The notes below the pieces were generated by a model, which was not told the DNA's origin, did not search any database, and was given only the letters and a program-made list of their open reading frames with translations. A stretch of DNA of 64,000 nucleotides. Source: Mesodorylaimus sp. YZB2_4 (lineage: Eukaryota; Nematoda; Enoplea; Dorylaimida; Dorylaimidae). The stretch is from NCBI GenBank assembly GCA_030248295.1, contig JASANH010001170.1, positions 1 to 64,000 on the forward strand. The letters run 5' to 3'. Made by a program: the position numbers and the translations under genes. Below, piece after piece: positions 1 through 9,620 of this stretch (position 1 is the first letter of the stretch; each line of letters opens with the position of its first letter).

Positions 1-98
1 CTTCCCTTGGAATCTTTTTTTCAACATATCCAACACGAGTTCATTTGACCTGCATAATTTCTGTACCGGCATTCTCTCCCCTCAAGCAACTCACCAGA

Positions 99-1143
99 GA
101 TCTGCACCCGTACCACAGATAGCAGGTAGAGGTAGGGCACTATCGTTTAGGAGAGGTAGGGAGTACCAATAGAGAGGATTACCAATGGGTAACGGGTAGA
201 GGTAGAGACAGGTCTGCCTCTACCACTAAATGCGTGTAGGGAAAAGGTAGAACTGCCTGATCTTTGCTACCCGCTATTCATAACGTTTTTCTGTTTAACC
301 ACGCTAATAAATCTGCACTTGGAAGGAAACAGGTTTTTGCTACCCATTATCAGTGGCGGCGAAACATGAAATAGCTATGGCTGCCGGGGAGAAAGGCTGA
401 CATCCTTCCGCATTTAGAGAGGCCGACGGCTACCTTATCCTACCCATTGTCTATCATCCTGTGCAGCCGTCCCATCTTTTGCGCGCTCTTTCGTATTGAT
501 TTCTTTCCCTACCCGTTGGCTACCCTCCTGGATAGGCTGGATAGGGGTAGACACCTACCTCTACCAGTTGGCTCCCTCTAGCTGCTCTTTCTGTGGTACT
601 GGTAATGGTGGGGATAGCCCTGTCTCTACCTCCAGGTAGGTCTATCTTTGCCAAAAGGTACCCCCTACCTGCTTTCTGTGGTACGGCCTCCCTATCATTT
701 GGCTACCCTGCTCTAGAGGAGGGTAGCCAACGGGTAGGGAAAGAAATCAATACGAAAGAGCGCGCAAAAGATGGGAACGCTGCACAGGATGATGGACAAT
801 CTGTAGTATAAGGTAGTCAACCTATCTAAATGCGGAAGAATGTCAGCCTTTCTCCCCGGCAGCCATGGCTATTTTTTGTGTTGCCGCCACTGATAATGGG
901 TAGAAAACCTGTTTCCTTCCAAGTGCAGACTTATTAGCGGAGTTTCACAGAAAAACGTAATGGATTGCTGGCAGCAAAGATCAGGTAGTTCTATCTTTTC
1001 CCTACCCGCATTTAGTGGTAGCGGTAGGCCTGTCTCTACCTCTACCCATTACCAATTGGTAATCCTATCTTTTGGCACCCCCTACCTCTACCAAACGTTA
1101 GTGCCCTACCTCTATCTGCTTTCTGTGGTACGGGTCCAGATGA
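99..1143. mobile_element. Long inverted-repeat (foldback) element, about 1.05 kb
   Basis: The left half is the imperfect reverse complement of the right half. The ends pair as gatctgcacccgtaccacag on the left against ctgtggtacgggtccagatg on the right. Inside, the block at 340-420 (ending ggctgccggggagaaaggctg) pairs with 825-905. The centre lies near 620-690 and carries another copy of the end motif (ctttctgtggtac at 590-600 and 670-682), so the structure looks nested. The arms are full of GGTAG/CTACC units (ggtagaggtaggg, ctacctctacc). No protein of transposase type is seen; short ORFs in it are by-products of the repeat. I infer a non-autonomous foldback or MITE-like DNA transposon. I did not find a convincing target duplication. 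Confidence 0.75.
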
Positions 1144-1321
1144 TAGCACGGTCGGTCGCCATGCAAAAATTTTTCTTCGCATAAGCCTTATTTGGTTACT
1201 AAGCAACCTTGACTCAGGCATGTGTCCTATCAAACAGCCTGTTCAAAAAGACCTCGTGCAGGGAAGAATAGTATCAGTGCTCGGGTGGAGTGCGGAAAGG
1301 AGTGGGAATCAGTCAGAGACG

Positions 1322-4300
1322 ATGACCATCATGGGCGCCCTGTTCGTTTTGCTGCAAGGAATGCTTCTGATAGTTGTAAACGCGCGGACAGTGGATGACA
1401 CTTGCACTACGAATGGAAATATTCCATACACCACCAAACCGCCAGGTTAGGTTTGCCTTGATAGTTGCTATACGTGAAAAGCTTGAAGTGCCTTCAATTT
1501 TGCAGGGCAACAAGTGAACGAAAGTTGTAAAAGCACTGCTGAGTGTTTTCAAGGTAAAGGCCCAGTCGTATGTTCGAGTGGACAGTGCAAATGCGCGCCG
1601 AACTATTCCCCCGTCACTTACACCAGCTACAACTATTACATGAACTCTACCGTTACCACAGTCAATTGCCAGCTGAGTAAGCAGTTTATACTCTTTGTCA
1701 AGATCCCGGCACTATGCCTCTAACAAGGCACAGGAACAAAGAAACATCCACATTTTTGGTAGTTTTAGGCATTTTAGGCAGTAGTCGAACCTGTCCGTAA
1801 ATTGCGTGCCTAACCACAAACTACAGATATCTCAAGTGACTGATCCCTTAATTAAGACACCTCATCATCAAAGTGTCTGGAACTTTGACCTTTTGCCTGA
1901 CATGCCTGAAATTATAGGCCCTGGCTTGAACCAAATGTGCACGGACGAATGCCGCTGGCCGTACAAGTGCCAAGAATTAGGTCTCAACTCTACTGTCCCG
2001 CCGCCCTACGTCATGTATCCATACTACAGCTACACAACAGCCAGCAGCACTGGACCGAGAAAGATTTGCCAATGCGGAGAGCCGTTCAAGTTGATGTATG
2101 GAAATTGCGTGCTGCGTGAGTGATTGCTTGTACTAAGGTCCCTCACAAATATTGTTTCTACTTCTTCTCTAGAGTGCAGCGCCGATGAGGTCCCCGGAAA
2201 TGATGGCTGCCACAAACGTAATAGTTTCTGCTTCTGGACCTCTACTAATCTTATAAAAACTATACTTTAGGCTGCAATGAAAGCGAGGTGCAGTTGCAGA
2301 ATTTTGAGTGTAAACCAAGTAAGAGCATTATTTGCTTTCACAAGACCAACGAACATAAAAGAGATGACTTTTTAGTTGTGGGCTTGGGTGCCGCGTGCGA
2401 AGTGGACCAACAGTGTTCTGCCCCTTACTCTGAATGTGCCAACAAACAATGCGCTTGTCGCAGCGGATTCAAAGCTGAGGCGGGATCGTGTGTGATCACC
2501 GGTAAGCAAATAAACAATACGCCCCCCCCCCCCCCCCCCATCGAGAGCCCAATTATGCCTTAGTATGGCCCAGCGAATGTTAGTTTTTTCAACTATATAG
2601 ACTGGTTGGATATCGTTAATTCAAAGTTCAAGAAAGTTGCTTCTAATTTTCCAATCACCTAGCTATGATCGCATTCAAGGGTATTGTTTTAACAGAACCA
2701 TCAGTTCATTGAGTTTTGTTGCTTGATTAGCCGGCCTGACCTTTCTCGCGTCCTTTGCTAATGAGAAGCCAGCTCGCTGTGAAACCTTCGATCATTTGCA
2801 GCCAATTTCACAGAGGTGCTGGTTGCCAGGGTTTTCAATTAAGGAGTAATGAGGTGCACGGAAAACATGAAAAATGGAATGAAATGAAGCCATCACGGGA
2901 AGGAGAGCTCTTCTAGGCCTGATCTCTGAAACAAAGGCATGCTGTACAAGGATACGGAGAATGGCAAGTACACCTCTCTGTGTCGTTTCAGCCGCCCGCT
3001 GCGAATTCGGAGACCCACTTCGCGCACCCGACTCATCGCCAGTCTTGTGCTATCGGTCGAACAGTGGTCGGCCATTTGCAGTAGACAGTGTAAACTTTGT
3101 GGCACCAATCGTCGCAATGACCGCGACCAGTCGTCCAATCGGTCAACAACCGAGCCTTAACGAAGGGGAGTGTCCACAAGACTACTACTGTCAACCAAAT
3201 GATAGTCCTCGAGGATCTAAGAGCAGTGGTATCTGTTGCCCCTATCCCCGTCCGTACTGCCCAGTCGGCGAGCCGCATCCAATAGCTAATTGCAGTTACG
3301 TAACAACGACTTATGGTGGCCCTTCTTACTACCCCGCTCCACCCCCGTACAGTGATCTGCCTGGCTATCGTCCAGAAGATGTTTCACCCGGTCTGTGCCC
3401 TCCCGATACTCACTACTGCTACTCCCGCCAAGCCTATATCACCACTTTGGGTTACACTGGAAACCTGGCTACTTGCTGCCCGAGAGTGTGCCCTCGTCAG
3501 TTTGTACTGGTCGATCGACAATGTCTGCCCTTGGCACCGTTGGGAGGAAAGTGCCAGGTAAATGATCAGTGCAGCGGCTCGAATGCTGACTGTATCAATG
3601 GTAAGGTCCACAAAGTTACCTATGTGCGTGTGCATGGCAGCCATACTTCTTTCTTATAGGTACGTGCGTATGTCCACCGAAGACCCTAGTAACGAAGCAA
3701 AGTGGTCTCTCAGCTAGCCCATATTGCATGACCAATTGTGACTACGTAATTGAGACTGAGGTCAACAATCGTTGTCTGCCCCGTCTCAAAATCGGCGATA
3801 AATGTCGAGGCCAAGAATCTCGTTGTCCATACAACTCCTACTGCAACACAGCTGGCGTATGCCAATGCCCATGCACATCGGTCAACTTGGACGGTGTCAT
3901 ATGTGCGCCTCGACCCACATGCCCGGCAGTCACTCGCACGAGTACCATGTATCCTAGCCGATATGAGAGCACAACACAACGCGCGATTAAGGAGTATTTT
4001 GAGAAAATCGTCTTCTGCCGTGACCCGTACCACTCGCCCTTGATCGATGGTGTCGTGGACACATGCCCGGAGCATCAATTCTGTTCCCCCTTCTTGCCGT
4101 CATTGGGAGTATGCTGCGATCGTCCAGGTTCGTCCACCTGCCACCCTTGTTATCAGTCGCCAAAACATGCTTTCTTCTCAGAACCCTATTGCCCCCACAA
4201 CAACAATGTCTACGAAAAGTGCGAGGTCACATCATACACGTATAGCTCCACTGGTGCATCCACTCCTACTCCATCGTGTAGACCAGGTCAATTCTGTTAT

Positions 4301-4611
4301 CAATATTTCTACGCGTGGGGAAATGCCACGAACAATCGTGTCTGCTGCGACAACTATGGTAAGCACTTCTCGCTCAGCACATTGCCTCTCGGCGACATCT
4401 ACATTTACTTACTGGTTTTTCAGTGCCAGTATCGCGCAAGTACTACACAACTCGTTCACCATACCAGTATTTCCAGACGAATACGCCCCCACGTCCATAC
4501 TTTTACACAAGTCGACCCCCAATGGAAAATCAGCGCCCGTTTACGACACAAAGAGCTGGGCGATCACAAACGATTCCTGAATCTACCCCCGCAAGCAGCA
4601 CCGTCATCTGA
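1322..4611 (+). CDS. Secreted EB-module cysteine-rich protein, 9 exons, 735 aa
   Basis: Exons: 1322-1445, 1506-1676, 1918-2115, 2173-2217, 2271-2318, 2376-2501, 2992-3600, 3660-4358, 4424-4611. All introns split the codon after base 1 and the sum is exactly 736 codons. Residues 1-21 form a signal peptide (start MTIMGALFVLLQG). Cys-rich EB-type modules follow, with the typical C-x4-C spacing and a CxC core (for example CAPNYSP after CKC, and CACRSGF). Exons 7-8 add CC-containing repeats (GICCPYPRPYC, GVCCDRP, VCCDNYG) like those of nematode secreted proteins. The last exon is a Tyr/Pro/Thr-rich tail. EB modules are known mainly from nematode secreted or cuticle-linked proteins; function is not known. 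The 490-base intron 6 holds an 18-C run. An upstream in-frame ATG at 1220 exists, but the signal peptide favours 1322. Confidence 0.82.
2522..2539. repeat. C18 homopolymer in intron 6 of the EB gene
   Basis: An uninterrupted run of 18 C on the plus strand, lying 20 bases after the intron 6 donor. It is one of at least eleven G/C runs of 11-25 bases in this window. Confidence 0.95.
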
Positions 4612-4994
4612 GGGATGTACGGGCTGGGGGGGGGGGGATGTACCAGTGATGCCCTGTGATCGTGGTGTTACGATTGACTGCATTCAAGCATGCCATGAGA
4701 GTACGGGTACACCAGTCCCATCTTCTCTGAGCTTTTTATTTTGCATCTAGTCTATAGCTGGCTTTGTGCATCATATACCCCGCATACTGTATGTTCGAGT
4801 TAACTGACTTGCTGACAACATCTTTCGCACCCTGCACCCGACGTGATTCAAATGACGTCTGACTGGACTGATCAAACATTCTCGAGGACAAGTATCGTTA
4901 GACCTATAGATACCGAATGCAGTGAAAAGTCATCTGCTTGTACATCTGCCACGATCATAACAGGCCACACAATGTACAATGCGGCAATTATGAG
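4612..4994. other. Intergenic stretch between the EB gene and the small secreted gene
   Basis: It starts with the 3' flank of the EB gene, including an 11-G run at 4627-4637. No coding exon with convincing splice sites or family match was seen. The right end leads into the core promoter of the next gene. Confidence 0.5.
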
Positions 4995-5034
4995 TATATA
5001 TATGGCCGCTCCTCCGGACTCTCATCATCAGTCA
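4995..5034 (+). promoter_or_regulatory. Core promoter: TATA box and TCAGT-type initiator
   Basis: tatatatat at 4995-5003 is followed about 30 bases later by atcagtca at 5027-5034, which matches the TCAGTY initiator known from arthropods. The ATG of the secreted-protein gene lies 55 bases further on with no intervening ATG in a better context. Spacing and motifs are seen directly; use as a promoter is inferred. Confidence 0.6.
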
Positions 5035-5088
5035 AGCTTCGGATCTATTCATCTCGTCAAACTGAGAATTCTCAAAGCAACTTCCAAC

Positions 5089-5585
5089 ATGAAGGTCGTG
5101 GCCCTTTTAGTATTGCTGGCTGTTGGTTATGCCGCCGGGTTTATCAACGGCTTTGTCTCGCACACGCTGAAAAAGGCTGTCACGGCCAAACTGTTCTCTT
5201 CGGCCGATGCCAGCCGAATTTTGGTCACTTTCGGTAAGAGGCCGCATTTAGTGCGATCGCTCCAGTGGACATGGTTGCTCGTTTAGGCTTCGCGGACACT
5301 GAAGGAGTGAAACCTTTGACTGTGGCCGATGCCAAAGCATTACAGATCAATGGCCAGCCGGAAGCAGCCGAGAGTTTCCGCACTCTGTTGGCCACCCTGC
5401 TCCAAGCTAGGGCCGACGGTAAGCTCAATCCTGACGAGCTCTACGGTGACAATAATTCGGTCAATGCCGCATTGATCGTGACCATCTACAAGGCCGTCAC
5501 CAACTTGCTGGTCGGAAACGGACTAAGCAAGCAGGCCGTCCAGACATTCGACTGGCTCGACGCCAGGTTGAATGGTGAAGAATAA
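5089..5585 (+). CDS. Small secreted helical protein, 154 aa, 2 exons
   Basis: Exons 5089-5233 and 5266-5585 are separated by a 32-base intron (gtaagaggcc...cgctccag), split after codon base 1. The N-terminus MKVVALLVLLAVGYAAG is a clear signal peptide. The mature part is Ala/Leu-rich and probably all helical, with the segment ADGKLNPDELYGD, which looks like the second half of an EF-hand loop (D-G-x-L-x3-E) but lacks the acidic residues at loop positions 1 and 3. There are no cysteines in the mature part. I do not recognise the family. A TATA box and initiator lie directly upstream, so it may be strongly expressed. Using the AG at 5250-5251 instead would put a stop in frame soon after. Confidence 0.72.
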
Positions 5586-5914
5586 GTGCTGTACTGTGCA
5601 CGGGGCAAGTGTTGCTGACTGCGGTGATGTTTGTAGTTTTTTGATTTTGCGTGCATCAGAAGACTTTTCAGATAAAACTTTTCTTCGCATGTGTGCCTCG
5701 CACTTTCTTGAGATTTATCTTTCTGCTGCAGAGCACTACCGGCTAACCGTTTTCGATCTTGTGCTCTCACTGCCATCTAAGATCGAAAAATACCGGATGA
5801 AGCGGCAAGTATACGCATAATTAGCAAATTAGGATGTGGATGCTGACGATAAGTGCCTGGTCACAGTCATAGTTTTCTCAAGGTGTGACAAGTGGCATCT
5901 AGGTACTTTCGCAG

Positions 5915-6461
5915 GTGCGGCCTCGGTGGTGCAGAGTGGTTCGCATTTGTCTCTCCGTAGTGCTTGTGTTACCAGCATAGATCCTCCACTGGCTAGGAGA
6001 CATCAACCTTGATGCGTGTAGGGCAGGTACAGGTCGGAGACTTGCCTCCCTCCAGTCGAAGTTTTTTGCCCAAGAGACTTCGGTCTCGACTATCTTCCGC
6101 CGCCTGGGTGTGCTGGTTGCACTTGGGAGCGGGTAGCTAGACTCATCCTTGGTTCAATTCCCGGTGACGGAGGTTGGTTGCGAACTATAAGCGCTCGCTG
6201 ACCTTGCACGCCCGTCGAGGTGCTCCGAGTGGAGAGGCGGAAGCCGAACGAGGAGACAGTCTCGGCTGTCGAACACTGACAGGGTTCAAAGCCCACCCGC
6301 ATTGTCTGATGTAGTCTGTGTCCACTCCAAGATGCCCGCGCGGGAAGGTGCTCCTGTGGAGACATGCAGGGACGCAGCTGGTCACCGCACAGCTTTGCTT
6401 ATAAGGTATTACTTCTAGCCGGTTAGAGGCAAAACGAGCTTCGGCCCACAAAATTTTTTCA
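5915..6461 (+). mobile_element. tRNA-derived SINE, family 1, copy 1
   Basis: It matches the copy at 30015-30434 along most of its length (ggtggtgcag..., gcgctcgctgaccttgcacgc, gtcgaggtgctccgagtggag, gcttcggccc...aaaatttt). The head has a tRNA-like A-box region and the B-box-like gttcaattcccggtgacgg. About 130 extra bases sit between the A-box region and the B box in this copy (roughly 5985-6115). The end is A/T-rich. The shared tRNA head and common 3' body support a Pol III retroposon. Confidence 0.7.
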
Positions 6462-7264
6462 AGAAAATCTTCGATTGACATCGCAAAGGCTGTTTTTCCC
6501 TTTTGTCTGCAACTGAGAGCACATGTCAGGGTGGTAGATCACTGGCTTCACTGGATCACTGCAGCTTTGCTATCGTCTTATCATTCGCGCAAGAGTGCTG
6601 CTGGTGAACTCTATTTTTGATTTTGTTCGCACTGCTATGTATCAGGCATATCAGAAGGCAGTGGACTTACATCTATGTGGTGGGGGGGGGGGGGGGCGGC
6701 CCCACTTCAGGTGTGCCTCGTCGCACTGCTACTTATTACATATGTCATACGACAATTTGCATCCTTCAGCAGCATAACAATGCGCATGTGGTATTCGTAA
6801 ATATTAGCTACGCCCAATGTCACTGAGAATTTGGATCATCTGATTCTCTTTGCCCTTTGTGGTTCACCATAGTACATCCGGTGTCATCACCCCAACTCAC
6901 GCCAGGCAAGTATAACCTGTTTTCTTTCAGAATATACGCGCCCTCCACGTTGCCGCATAGGCCGCTTGTACATTCCCAAAGAAAACAGAAAATAGTTCAA
7001 AGCCAAGCGGTGTAATCTATCTACAATGCCAGCATACGGCGCATACTTACCTGCATATTGGCTGCACATAATTCTGCGGATTGACGATGGGTCTTTTTCT
7101 CTCCTTAAAAATAGGTGTTTTCAAAATGTATTTCTAAAGGCATTGTAGCCATTGCAGCCACACCGGATACCCAATGCCAACCAATTAGGCTAAAAATGAT
7201 ACATCAACCAGGGCTTCCAATCATTTGCATCAAAAACTAAAAGCTAAAAGCTAAAAGCAAGGGG
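6462..7264. other. Non-coding stretch with a G15 run
   Basis: A run of 15 G is at 6682-6696. A short aaaagct tandem repeat lies at 7238-7258, just before the next ORF. Otherwise I see no coding exon or recognisable element. Confidence 0.5.
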
Positions 7265-7933
7265 ATGTCCATCCATGCGTTTGTTGCCATGCGATTAATT
7301 ATGATGAATCTCCTAATCAGGCTAAGTAGATGGCTTTTAGGCAGATTCGCTTCCCCGCTTGCCTTCCGCTTGGAAGCTCGCGCTTCTTGTTTTCTGCGCC
7401 TCTTTGCACAAGTCCTCTCTGTGATGGCTCTGAATGCTCGTATGCAAAATTTGCCAGTTCAACGGAAATGGCGCTCCGTACTCACGCTTCTGGCCGCAGT
7501 CGAGTTAGTGCTAGCTAGTTTATTAATGCCTCTACTTCTCGCATTTGTTGGTGAGTCGCAGTCAGAATACCTGGCGCCAGCTTTCGTGTGCTGGGTGATC
7601 AACTGCGTGTCTGCTTGGGGTGCCTGGTGTGGAGCCAAGGCATTCCGAGGCGACTTAAATATCATCGACGGCACCTCGGCGATCATTCACTTCGTCTTGT
7701 GCATTATCACAGCTACGTCTGAATCGATAGTTAGTGCCAAATGCGTAACTGATTTCTTTCTGGCGCCCAATGAGGAGATGCTAATCGCGATCAGAGTGCT
7801 TCATGTGGTCTTGATATTGTGCCACAGTAAGATGCGGTTTCGTGCAGAAAAGCGAGGGAATAAGACTTTGCTTATCACTAGTGATTTGCAACGTCTTCTC
7901 ATCGGTTTTCATTGGCCAGATTTTTTGGTCTGA
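7265..7933 (+). CDS. Unrecognised multi-pass membrane protein, single open frame of 222 aa
   Basis: The frame is open for 222 residues. It begins with an Arg/Leu-rich amphipathic stretch (residues 1-60) and then shows at least three hydrophobic segments: about 75-95 (LLAAVELVLASLLMPLLLAF), 105-122 (AFVCWVINCVSAWGAW) and 135-160 (AIIHFVLCIITATSE), with a fourth around 178-192. A methionine near residue 54 (MALNARMQNL) could be the real start. A possible donor (acagtaaga near 7826) means the last 30 residues may not all be coding. The layout of four short membrane spans recalls the pair at 17.9-20.1 kb, but I see no sure sequence match. No function is assigned. Confidence 0.5.
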   Translation: MSIHAFVAMRLIMMNLLIRLSRWLLGRFASPLAFRLEARASCFLRLFAQVLSVMALNARMQNLPVQRKWRSVLTLLAAVELVLASLLMPLLLAFVGESQSEYLAPAFVCWVINCVSAWGAWCGAKAFRGDLNIIDGTSAIIHFVLCIITATSESIVSAKCVTDFFLAPNEEMLIAIRVLHVVLILCHSKMRFRAEKRGNKTLLITSDLQRLLIGFHWPDFLV

Positions 7934-8483
7934 AAAACACGAAGAAAATCAGGAAAAAGAGTGCAGTCTCATTTGGAAGGAAATGAGGGTAAGCAATATA
8001 GTGGGCGGCACTAAATGCCAGCTTGGATTAACCGTTTTAGGACTCCTTTATGAGTGAATCCATATTCTCCGACACGATTGCGGACACGGACATGATAGAA
8101 GAGCCCGAAACTGATTAGCAGATGCGCAGGACCATGCTGTCACTGATAATAATTTGCCCTAATTATCATGCTGTGTTTTATGCTTTTTTGAATGCCTTTC
8201 TGTGCGCGATAGCATTCGTAAATTTCTGTGAACTAAAGGTAGCGGCATATATTAGTAGTGCACGGCTGTTGGGCCCGTATTCATTCCTTCCCTTTTTCTG
8301 ATCGATTTCCCATCGATCGGACTGGATCAGCCAATCACAGAACCCCATTTCCGCCCACACACCAACCAATCGACCGCCGAGGGCCCCCTAGTAAGAGGAT
8401 CGCCCTCGTCCTCTCATGCATTCGTCGAATCGGCCCTCGATCGATAAACCAATTGCCGGACACCATCAATAATTTTCTGACAG
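7934..8483. other. Spacer between the membrane ORF and the next putative gene
   Basis: The stretch contains an open frame from 8258 with no clear protein character. It may hold the 5' end of the gene whose exons begin at 8484; I could not fix a first exon. Confidence 0.35.
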
Positions 8484-8945
8484 GGAATACTGCATTCTCA
8501 CCACTCTTCACTGGCCTCGCAGCCTCACCTCTCACCACAACGAGCGACGGACGAGACCAGAGGTTAGCTCCGTTTACTAAGCAGACTGACTTCTAGCGTT
8601 TCAACTTTCAGGTCCGACTTCCGATGCGAGTGGCACATGGCTGGACGAAGATGGTCTCGTTGGATCTCCAACGAGCTGGTTGACAATGAAGGACTCGGTG
8701 AGGTGAGTTCGGTCTCTTCCACCCCCTTCGAGCTTCTAATTGAGCTTGCTTTTCAGGTATCAGCTCGAATCCCCCACTCCTTGGTGCGTCACGATGAGAG
8801 CCCGAGCAGTCAAGCAGCGAATACGGACAAGACTGAATCTGCATACACGGTCAAACCAAACGATGATTCGAGTTTCAACTCAGCAATCGAGTCGACCATC
8901 GCGCGTCTTGGACGAAGTTGCGATCGTCGGCGTGACATCCAGTGA
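8484..8945 (+). CDS. Putative 3' part of an unrecognised acidic/Ser-rich protein gene
   Basis: Proposed exons 8484-8562, 8612-8697 and 8757-8945 have good acceptors (ttttctgacag, tcaactttcag, gcttttcag). Two frames stay open through the spliced region. I prefer the one with most codons ending in a pyrimidine: it includes GTWLDEDGLVGSPTSW and runs via donor gactcg/gtgagg into DESPSSQAANTDKTES and a stop at 8943-8945. With the alternative donor at 8703 the frame would instead end at 8988. The 5' end is unknown. No domain is recognised. Confidence 0.35.
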
Positions 8946-9460
8946 TTTCGATTGTGACAACTTGCGTGTGGCGTGCCAATGCTTGTAATGTTTATGACCG
9001 TGTCTGTTGGGTTCCTACGAGAAGGGTGGGTCATGGGAGCGGCGAGGAAACGATTGTGTGCTTTGAGAAACATCGCCTTGAGAAAGTAATTTCGATCTAC
9101 TGTAGTGCAGGGTGTAAGCTGCGGGTTAGGACTGATGAAGTCATGTTGGGTACTGTAGACCATGTTGGGAACAGTAATCAGGAAACGATAAGTCACTTTA
9201 GTGTAAGCAGAATGGACTCTTGGGAGAAGATCGAGAGTGAAAGAGAAAGAGGGAGGGCACTCCTTGTAGGAACTATCGGAACTGTGGAACTAGAGACTGT
9301 TAATAGTTCGCAGAAGAGTGTGACCAAGGTTCGTCCAATTCTTTTATTATTTCTGCCAGACTTTGCGATGGAAGCTCGCTGCCATTGGTCAGGTATTTAC
9401 TCGTATGTGAGGAGAGCGTCAGTCGAGGGGCCGTACAATTTGTGCGAATCAGTGCTGTGA
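8942..9460 (+). CDS. Unrecognised 172-codon open frame upstream of ERCC6
   Basis: The frame is open for 172 codons and has coding-like codon use (many codons of purine-N-pyrimidine form). Its first codon is not ATG; the first internal methionines lie near 9141. No domain, signal peptide or splice support was found. It may be an exon of the gene ending at 8945, a separate small gene, or part of the ERCC6 5' leader. Treat as a candidate only. Confidence 0.25.
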   Translation: MISIVTTCVWRANACNVYDRVCWVPTRRVGHGSGEETIVCFEKHRLEKVISIYCSAGCKLRVRTDEVMLGTVDHVGNSNQETISHFSVSRMDSWEKIESERERGRALLVGTIGTVELETVNSSQKSVTKVRPILLLFLPDFAMEARCHWSGIYSYVRRASVEGPYNLCESVL

Positions 9461-9620
9461 AAGACGAATCTGAGTTTGTATTCGCGCCAAGTTGCAAGAG
9501 CGCCGTCGTACCTGCACACACGAAACGACGATGTCGACGGCAACAGACGAAGGCGAAACGAGAGAGATACGCATTCGATAGTGAGAAATAAGTTCGCGTG
9601 AAGATTTCCTCGTTTCCCTC

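Noticed and set aside
593..1233. Several ORFs of 60-76 codons inside the foldback
   Set aside because: They arise from GGTAG-type repeats and occur on both strands of the inverted arms.
5234..5251. An 18-base intron in the small secreted gene
   Set aside because: The AG at 5250-5251 gives a frame that stops within twelve codons; the 32-base intron keeps a long open frame.
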